Shown: piece by piece, positions 47,525 through 64,000 of the stretch
Layout of the letters: every line of letters begins with the position of its first letter
Position numbering within the stretch: the first letter of the stretch is position 1
Source: Oryzias latipes
Taxonomy: Eukaryota; Chordata; Actinopteri; Beloniformes; Adrianichthyidae
Reading direction: 5' to 3'
DNA length: 64,000 nt
NCBI RefSeq assembly: GCF_002234675.1
Contig: NC_019873.2
Span: 13,032,235-13,096,234 of the forward strand
Notes under the pieces: generated by a model
The model's database searches: none
Seen by the model: only the letters and a program-made list of their open reading frames with translations
What the model was told of the DNA's origin: nothing
Program-made: the position numbers and the translations under genes

Positions 47525-48825
47525 GAGGCAGACAGTGGGACACCAAATGAACAGGGTGGGGGGCTGGACTGGGACTGTGGTCCTGTAGGTCTCGCAGTTT
47601 GAACCATCGTGGCAAATCCAGAGAAAAGTCCAATCTTTCATTTCTTTTGGCCGAAATATCAGAATTTGTGCCTTTTTTAAAAAAAGAAAAAAAAAACCTT
47701 TCATACAGAAAACGAGCATGAATCACACATCTCTGTTCATTTTTGTACCTGCATCTGTGATGGGGAGAGAGCACAGCACCCCCCCAACACGCTAAAGTCA
47801 GTGAAAATGAATACATAAATTCCCTTTTTAAAAAGAACAGAGGAGAGCAAAGAGAACCAGGAAGAGTCCACGCTTTTTTCCACATTTTTAATGGATAAGA
47901 ACATTTTTCTTTTTATATTGATCTATCAAATTAAAATCCTAGATTCTGTAATAGTGATTTATTTAATTGCAGCTATTTCAAAGTAAAACACCAGAAAAAC
48001 TTTTTATTTGAAATTCTGAGGATCCTACCAGTTGTTTGAGTATAAAAACAAAAACATGGAGGATTTTATCACCAATTAAAGAAACTTGTTTGACAAATAA
48101 CTGAGTAGTTTTAAGGTGTTTGTAAGCCTCTTTTCCTGTTAGAAACACGCTCTAAAAAAGCTGACCTCCAAAATAAAACTGTGACTGCAGTCTGCATGCC
48201 ATCGGTCAGAGTGAGACCTCTCTGCCGGAGGATCTTTGCAGCACGTGTTTGTATATACTGCAGATGCTCGTGTACATTTCATTAGGGGGCAGCACAACCC
48301 TCAGCAACACTGTCAAATACTGTTCCTCAGCCGTCGCTCCCCCACCTTCGGGCACAAAGCTGAACGAAAGGAAACGTAATGGGGAGACACAGTTAACGAA
48401 CAATTGCTGCTGTTGTCTTTGTCTCTTCTGGACTTTTTTTTCTCTGTCAGTCTGGATGTGGAGGTCTGAGGGTGGGGCATAAGCGTGGGTGGTGGGGCTT
48501 CTTCTTTACTTCTGTTGCATTTTGATACAGTCACCAGTTTTCTATAAGGCCCCCCCCCCCCCCCCTCCCCCCGCTCAGAGTTCAGGAACTCACCTGGGCG
48601 TTCAAGAAGGGGGCGGGGCCATTGGCCGCAGGGTGAAACGGGATGGGTGTCAGTGGTCGAGTAGGCGAAGTTTAAGATATTTCATTATCAGTGTTTGATT
48701 GAATTACTCATGCTGTGATTTCATGCGACCGTTTTGAGCCAATTGTCTTCTCGAATGCATTCCTGTCAGACGACAGACTGTACTGAAGATTTCAAGAGAA
48801 ATAAAACTTTTGCAAACGACGAGTC
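47525..48825 (+). other. eml4: eml4 3' untranslated region
   Basis: Follows TAA 47522-47524. AATAAA signals at 48172-48177 and 48800-48805 allow a short and a long form. A broken C run lies at 48550-48572. Confidence 0.7.
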
Positions 48826-49011
48826 ACGTTCCTGTTCATGCGAGCTACAAAATAAGGTTTGGGAAAAGGCTCTGTCCTTATAGCAGGAAGTTTTTCTGTC
48901 GAATTTTGTAAAGTTCAGACTCAGGACAGCCTTCATGGAGTTGGTTGGTTGATTTTTGCAGTAATCCTATCATCAAAGATCTTCCACAAACGTTTCCAGC
49001 CCAAAAACACT

Positions 49012-49017
49012 TTTATT
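49012..49017 (-). terminator. Poly(A) signal of the Ly6-like gene
   Basis: Minus-strand AATAAA, 59 bp beyond the stop codon at 49076-49078. Cleavage is expected near 48990-49000, about 180 bp from the long eml4 3' end. Confidence 0.65.
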
Positions 49018-49075
49018 TTCTGTGGATTGACACACGTTTGAACCCAAACCCCTCTGAACATTTACAGTTTCCCAG

Positions 49076-49573
49076 TTATGATGTCCCGGCGTTGCAGCGG
49101 TCGGTGTAGCAACACCTCCACCCTGCTCGAGAGCAGTTTTCCAACCGAGTGCAGCCTTTTTCACCGTTACCTGAAAATGGAGAATACATTGGAGACCCCC
49201 CCACAAAGAAAAATGTCAATGCAACAGATCTATTTTTTCCAAACTTTAGTATGTGTTGTGGAGGACTCACTTCTGGTGTAGCAGGCCTGCTGGACTTTGC
49301 CTCTACACTGCATCAGCAGGTTGTTGACCATGAAGTAGTCCTCTCCATAACACTCAATTAAAAAGTCCTCCGCTGCAATGCAAGTATGTGCATGTCAGTG
49401 AGTGTGATAACTACCTTCTTCCAGCAGAAAGAAAATGGTTATCTCTGTAAATCTGTGGGGAAAAAGGCCTCCAAAGTCCAAACGTTTTTTCCAACCTTGT
49501 TACCAAAGTTGCAGATGTTTGTACCTGAGCAGAGCGGCAGCAGAAGCAGCACCAGCAGTAGATGAAACTTCAT
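49076..49573 (-). CDS. Small secreted Ly6/uPAR three-finger protein
   Basis: Exons on the minus strand: 49573-49525, 49372-49271, 49170-49076. Both introns are phase 1, and the product is 81 aa. Residues 1-16 are a leucine-rich signal peptide (MKFHLLLVLLLLPLCS). The mature part has eight cysteines (IECYG, MQCRG, QACYT, KGCTR, ENCSR, RCC, DRCN) and ends CCYTDRCNAGTS; the CCxTDxCN ending is the hallmark of the three-finger fold. There is no hydrophobic tail for a GPI anchor, so it should be secreted. The exon plan (signal, first finger, remainder) is that of Ly6 genes. The precise orthologue is not recognised; PATE- or SLURP-like proteins are the nearest in style. Most Ly6 domains have ten cysteines, so one pair may be missing. 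Target receptor unknown. Confidence 0.8.
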
Positions 49574-49630
49574 TTTTCAGAATTTCTCTTGGAGACTCCA
49601 AACCTGACGGATGAGCTCCTCCAACCTGAC

Positions 49631-49638
49631 TTTTTATA
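49631..49638 (-). promoter_or_regulatory. TATA box of the Ly6-like gene
   Basis: Minus-strand sequence GAGTATAAAAAGTCAGG, about 60 bp upstream of the ATG at 49573. Transcription would start near 49605 and leave a 5' UTR of about 30 nt. A TATA promoter suggests tissue-restricted expression (inference). Confidence 0.6.
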
Positions 49639-49679
49639 CTCTGCACCAGCACGGCAATCGATCATGACGGGCGAATCGC

Positions 49680-50338
49680 CACTGACGCAGCCGTGAGAAG
49701 CCTGTTTGTTTAAACTTTAGACGCCCTTTCCCCAAACCCAGCTTCTGCTGAGTCATGCTTTAGCCTGACTTGCAAAGATAAGACTTGTCAGTGCCATGTT
49801 TGATCAAGTGACATAGCATAAAAAACAAACTTGTTTGAAATCCAAGCTCCCTTTACTTGAGAGCTTGAGGAAATATTATCTGTCCTAAAGACATAAACTT
49901 TCTTTTTGTCTATAGAAGCAAAGACGGTCTTCAGGTCTAGGCCATGTGGCCGACTGGATACCTGAATATTTGGGGAAAGTTCAGGAGAATCAAAAGTTTT
50001 AATCGTTAAGTTACTGGTGTATTCTCTGGTTCTTTGAAAGCAGTGTGAGATGTTTCACTGGTACTTACCTCCCTGTGTGGCACAGAAAAACACCCTGCAA
50101 AAATGAAGCAGAATTTTTACAAAGGTGGGAGGAGCTTGTCACACCCAGATGTTACTTGAGCTTCCATGGTTGGTCACACCAGAAGTGACGCAAAAAAAAA
50201 AGTTATCAGTTATTAAACCCAGAAATGATATAAGCAACCCTATGCTTTAAATTAAGATCAATAGTTTAGTATAGAAGTTGTTGTCTTACTCTCTTTGGAC
50301 TTGCAAAAGAAGCTGAAGAGAACTTTTTCCTAATGTTA
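49680..50338. other. Spacer upstream of the Ly6-like gene
   Basis: No exon, RNA gene or repeat identified. Confidence 0.4.
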
Positions 50339-50339
50339 A

Positions 50340-50790
50340 TGCTGCGTTCACACGCCCAATCAAGCAGCCACTGTCAATGAAAAGTTGATGTAAAAGTGTG
50401 TTTCGAATCTCTTGTGTAGCTATGCAAGTTTCTACAACTGTTTTCAAAACCCAAAAAGGTTACACCAGGTCGAGCTTTGACCAATCAGAGACTGGGAGTT
50501 GGTAGAGATGTATGGATGGTCTCCCTTTTATCTCACAAAAGTGTCAACCGTTTGAAAATTCAAGGAAGATAAATTAATAATTGCAGTTTGTGTCCAGCCA
50601 GAATTATGTAACACCAAGTCTTTTTTACATCAGAACAGAAGTGTGAAAGAAAAAGTCTGGAGCAAGATTTGCACCAACATTTCATACCAAACCTCTTCCA
50701 ACTGTGTTGGACATGCGCTAGTAGACAGTAGAAAAAGAAGCCCTTCCTTGTTTGTCCAGTGTGAACTCTTTGAACTATAAGTGTGTTCAA
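50340..50790 (+). repeat. Dispersed repeat, copy 2
   Basis: Sister of 11448-11960 (shared 'gcgttcacacgccc', 'caagcagccactgtcaatgaaaag', 'ccaggtcgagctttgaccaatcagag', 'accaaacctcttccaactg'). Non-coding. Confidence 0.6.
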
Positions 50791-50980
50791 GAACATCATA
50801 TGGCCAGGGTGTCCATTGCTTCAGGCACCTGTTACACCTGGAGAGACAATTACTGGGCCATAAAGCTGCAAAGATCTGTTACTAAAACCTCACTTTTTTT
50901 GGAGGGTGGATAGCCCTTCATTTCCATAAGGAAGGCAACCTTTCCCCCCTGTGAACTGAGTTCAGTGTGAAAGTCTTTAA

Positions 50981-51185
50981 CCCTTGTGCTATCCTAGGCA
51001 CTTTAACATTGGGAGTTGGGTCATCTAGACCCACTGGACAGTGCGCTGAACCTTTTTTCTTCAATGATTTGTGATCTTCACTGGTGTCCATGGATTACAT
51101 GAAATCTTTCCACCTTTATCCACCTTTGTCATGGAAGGGAGAACACGTCAATGTAAGGGTGGGGTCATCTAAGATGGCACAAGGG
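50981..51185 (+). mobile_element. piggyBac-type MITE, copy B
   Basis: 205 bp, TTAA on the left (50977-50980), decayed ttga on the right. Almost identical to copy A across its length, including cctttatccacctttgtcatgg. Confidence 0.85.
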
Positions 51186-52039
51186 TTGATGTGATGATGG
51201 ATTCATATTCTGCAGCTTCACATCCAAAGCTCGCACAGGGAGAGGAGCATCCAGCTACCTGTTCTCATCAGGGGAAACCGTAAACGAAGCTGGAACATTG
51301 CTGCACCACTAAAGCTGAATTTAGACAAAGAACTGCTCTAGTCGTCCTGGATGGAGCCAGCTGCAAACAGAAGCTCCTCCTTCACGTGGTTGGAGCAACG
51401 AGAACACACGGGTTTGGATATAAAATGAGGGTTTTTTTCACCTAAAAAATTCATTTGACCAACTATAACATATTGTTTTCTACATAAGGTTACTTTTTTT
51501 TCTTTTAGATAAGCTTGGAATAATAAGAGAATGCAGAACATGAAAAGTTTTAGAAAGCTGCATAATATATTCATAATTATTATTTACCCATTTGGAGAAA
51601 AACAGCGCATTACATTAAATTTGTGCACAGAATCTTGTTTTATGCAGAATACTTCGCACATACGTGTTTTCTTGCAGTTGCAAAGATTTTTGTGGACACC
51701 TTTCTTGCACAACAGGGCCACACTCGCACTTTTTAATATCTTCTATGCACATTCTAGAGTTACCCATCAATTTGACTGTGGTGCCACATTGATTTTTCTT
51801 TTTTTAATTTGACATTTTCATAACTTTTGATTGTACTTTGGGTTTCCAGTTGGTTGCACAAAAAACCCATTTATGATATTTTTAGGATTATTTTGATCAT
51901 AATATAATCTGTGGATTTGCTCCTAGCTTTCTTTCAGCAGCTCAATAGTTATTAGGAGTCCAGACTAATGCACTCAGGCATTTATGTTTTAACAAGAAAT
52001 TCTTCAAGCAATCCACTAAAGACCAAGGCTTGCCTTTTT

Positions 52040-53116
52040 TTTTTTTACAACAAAAAATAGTCATACAGAGATTTCTTTTACATTGGAATTCAACATTTAT
52101 TTCCTTGTTTTAATACCCAAACCAAACGGAATGCCCATCAACCTCACCGTCATGAAACAGCATCTTCATTTGTAACACAAAAATGGAGAACACGACCAAA
52201 TAAGGTGATTTCCAGCGGTTCCCCTTTTCAGACCGCTGTTGCCCTGCACTTCACTCATTCAACAAAAAAAACCAAAAAACCCAAAACGCACAGGTTTGTG
52301 GGAACGTGTGTGTCTGTGCATCGTGTAACCGTAACAGTAGACAAAGCATCTGGTTCAGAGATCTGCTTAGTGGCTGTTTTTATTCTTCCACTTCCAAGTT
52401 TTTTTTTAAATTTTTAGAATAATGTACCAAACACAGATTCAAACACAAATCTTGGCTTTGTAGTGAGTTTTTCTTTCCTTCTCTTTTTTTTAAGATATAG
52501 GGAATAAAATTCACATTGTGGCTCCCTTCCTGGACATTCTTCACTCTGCTTTGTGGAAATCACATTCAGGGCTCAGATAGCAGACATCGATTTTCCTCAT
52601 CTGAGCCAATAAAAAAAGGAAACTTCCTCCAAAAAATGTGTCCCACTTGATCCAGAACAGGGATAAATAGAAAATAAGAGAATAAAATTAGTGTCAGGGT
52701 CGCTCCTGTGGTCTTCGACTTGATGACTTCTTGAATTCCATAAAATAATACCCATATATTTATAGATATTTATAAATTTATATATTTTTTTACAATAAAA
52801 ACACCATAGATTTGACAGACTATTTGGTTTCTTTTTGTCTGAATAGAAGGGTTTCCCTTGTTTGTTTGTTTGTTTTATTTTTATTTTTTGTAAAAAAAAT
52901 GCATGAGTTTTTCCTCTTGTTTGCATGTCTTGTTGGTGTGTATTAGTAAAGGTGGCCATTTCACAAGAGTTTGTACTCTTGTCTTCATTCAGTGTGCATA
53001 TGTCTTTTTTTTTTTTTTAGCGATTTTCTGCAGTTTTAACCACACCCCACAGAAACAGAACATCTGGGTTCTTCAAACAGTGTTGGACCAAAACCAAAAG
53101 TTCTAGATCAGTTCTT
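52040..53116 (-). other. nrg3: Probable nrg3 3' untranslated region
   Basis: A/T-rich stretch downstream of the nrg3 stop without other genes. A minus-strand AATAAA (plus tttatt at 52096-52101) is a candidate end; nearer tttatt words also exist near 52876. The real end is uncertain. Confidence 0.4.
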
Positions 53117-61967
<8,851 letters not shown>

Positions 61968-61996
61968 CTGTTGTTTCATGCAGCAGAACAAGAGAA

Positions 61997-62021
61997 GGGG
62001 GGGGGGGGGGGGGGGGGGGGG
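61997..62021. repeat. Poly-G run of 25 (poly-C on the nrg3 strand)
   Basis: Ends about 30 nt upstream of the nrg3 microexon acceptor on the transcribed strand. Confidence 0.9.
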
Positions 62022-62429
62022 TACAGATACATTTAGAAACAGTGCACAACAGCATTGTGTGTCATAGTTAGTCCATCATGTATAACCACTATTTCTGGGT
62101 AGTTTCTTCCGATCACTATCATGTTGCCAATGTTAGAAAAGATGACACAAGAGGAAATGCACCTGATCTGAAATTTTTGTAAAGACTCCAGTCAAAATAG
62201 AGTGCTGTGAGAAATCTGAGAGGACTTAATGTTTTACACACTATGTACGAAATACAAAGAAAATTGTTTTATGCTAGAAAATGCTCAAATACGGCTAAAA
62301 CAAAAATTCAGAAATGGCTTCTTTCCAAGGACAATAACTATGTTAAACTCCCAGGCGTCCTGATTACACTGTGCTGACATGTTCATGTTGAGCATATACC
62401 TGTGTATACAGTACATAATGGTGTATTTT
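62022..62429. other. nrg3 intron sequence, nothing recognised
   Basis: AT-rich, no EGF-coding exon visible on the minus strand. Confidence 0.4.
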
Positions 62430-62632
62430 ACACATATTCTTATTCTTATATAACTCTTTACATCTTTCTTAGAAGGCCCAAAGCGCTTTGAAGTCACAGT
62501 CCCATTCACACCCATTCACACACTGATGTCAAACAACCTATAACCAGCAGGAGCAATGTGGGGTTCAGTGTCTTGCCCAAGGACACTTTGACACATGGTG
62601 GGAATCAAACCTGCGCTATTTTGGTCCGAGGT
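62430..62632 (-). mobile_element. tRNA-derived SINE, 5'-decayed copy
   Basis: Contains aaagcgctttgaagtcacagtcccattca, tggggttcagtgtcttgcccaaggacact and ggaatcaaacctgc, collinear with 14209-14463 and 27689-27980. Confidence 0.65.
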
Positions 62633-63211
62633 CAAACATGACTGCATATGTATATTTGTACATTTATGCATTTAATTTTTATGTAATTATTTTAACTTTT
62701 ACATTTTGTCTGTGTGTCTGTAGTAAAAGTCCAATATCTTTAAATGAGTCCACTGAGTTTTCCAATGATTTTGATTATCTATTAAATGCATCAATTTGAG
62801 TTAGGAATGGGTCAAAAATCCTGTTTTACATGAATAAGTAAAAATTTGCCCCCTGCAGTGCAGAAAAATGTTGATGTTTAAAAGGCCATGGTGTCAAACT
62901 TACGTTTTTATTTTAAGCTTTAAGTAGAATAAAGTATTTATGAGAGATCAGTCTTACCAAATAAACACAGAAATGTTCAAACATAAACAAAATGGTTAAC
63001 TGAAATTCAATACATTTAGTAAGAATCTGGTATCAGATGTCACTTTACCTACAAATATTTAAAATTAGTCACTTATATGTAATCATTTATTTAGTAGTTA
63101 AGTAGTACTCTGTATAAAGTTTCTGACTTTTTAAACACAGACAGAAAAAAACGTTTCCCCCACATTTTAGTCAGTCTTTTTTGTTCTCTGCTGTTGAGAC
63201 TTTCTCTTTAA

Positions 63212-63392
63212 CCCTTGTGCTATCCTAGGCAGATTTAACATGGGGAGTTGGGTCATCTAGACCCACTAGACAGTGCTCTGAACCTTTTTGTAATCCATGG
63301 ACACCAGTGAAGATCACAAATCATTGAAGAAAAAGGGTTCAACACACTGTCTACTGGGTCTAGATGACCCAGTGCCTAGGATAGCACAAGGG
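63212..63392. mobile_element. Foldback form of the piggyBac-type MITE, copy F
   Basis: 181 bp between perfect TTAA sites (63208-63211 and 63393-63396). Unlike copies A, B, D and E, both halves are the left end in opposite orientation: ctatcctaggca...gggtcatctagacccactagacagtg is mirrored by cactgtctactgggtctagatgaccca...tgcctaggatag. Confidence 0.8.
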
Positions 63393-63396
63393 TTAA

Positions 63397-64000
63397 AGCT
63401 GCAGAGGCAAAGGAAAAGGAGGCGTGATGGACTTCAGCGGTTCACAGCCAGAAGAACAAGGAAAAAAAGAAAAAAAAGAAATGCTACTTGTCAGCTCTGA
63501 CGGAGAGAAAAAGCTGCAGATTAGAAATGAGTCATCAGAGCAGCAGGAAAAGTCAAGTCTTTTCAAGTGTCCAACAATACTTTCATTTATCGAACCAGAA
63601 TAAAACATTCATGCTTTTTCTAAAACTCCTACATACATTTTTCTCTCTTTTTAGGACATCTTATTGTCTTGTTCCATCTTTTGATCTTCTCTGGGTGTAC
63701 ATATATCAGCATGATGGAATTCTTTCTCTCTCACGTTGAAGTTGGTTGAGCGTTTAAAGGGGTGTTGATGTTAAAAGGAGTCTAAAAAACAATTTATCAA
63801 AGCATTTTTGTGTTTATCTGTGACAGGTAGTTGTCTTTTTATTCTTGTTAACGGCTGCTAATGAATGGATTACGACTCTGAGATCAGAATCCGTCAAAAA
63901 TGTGTTGACACCTGCAGGATCATAAAGTCACCTGTCAAATTGGCTTTAATGAAAGGTGTACAATTATTTTTTCATGTGATGGAGAGACTGACAGAGGATT
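63397..64000. other. Right edge, nrg3 intron
   Basis: No exon or repeat recognised. Confidence 0.4.

Noticed and set aside
47361-47885. A 174-codon minus-strand open frame
   Set aside because: Antisense shadow of the eml4 last exon and its 3' UTR.

Overview
The window is vertebrate nuclear DNA, almost certainly from a teleost fish. Genes are split into short exons with GT/AG borders. The spliced proteins read as fish versions of KCNG3, TSPAN14, EML4 and NRG3, and the spacers are full of fish-type Tc1, hAT, piggyBac-like, LINE and tRNA-SINE debris. Repeat content resembles a medaka-like (Oryzias) genome, but I cannot fix the species.

Layout: 1-7.0 kb is gene-poor, with a LINE reverse-transcriptase remnant and a decayed Tc1 transposase. 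kcng3 (+, two coding exons, 7027-9515) is followed by a repeat-rich spacer to about 18 kb. tspan14 (+, a probable non-coding first exon near 18.3 kb and eight coding exons, 20241-23958) is followed by eml4 (+, 24 coding exons, 25326-47524), whose introns hold most of the transposons. Tail-to-tail with eml4 is a small three-exon secreted Ly6/three-finger gene (-, 49076-49573). The right end carries the transmembrane and cytoplasmic part of nrg3 (-, 53117-61967); its EGF and N-terminal exons lie outside the window.

The exon models were checked by reading-frame arithmetic: all junctions keep frame and give proteins of about 431 aa (kcng3), 267 aa (tspan14), 989 aa (eml4), 81 aa (Ly6-like) and a 397-codon C-terminal part of nrg3. 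These genes do not form one pathway. They are a silent potassium-channel subunit, an ADAM10-escort tetraspanin, a microtubule-binding protein, a secreted three-finger protein and an ErbB4-ligand precursor. Human KCNG3 and EML4 lie on 2p21, while TSPAN14 and NRG3 lie on 10q23, so this window interleaves two human synteny blocks.

The most interesting non-genic structures are: a hammerhead-ribozyme-like motif in a palindromic Penelope-type remnant in tspan14 intron 4; a piggyBac-type MITE family that includes foldback derivatives made from only one end; a hAT copy carrying a LINE-type insertion whose empty site is preserved in a sister copy 17 kb away; perfect hairpins private to one hAT copy; and a 24-nt nrg3 microexon beside a 25-base homopolymer.
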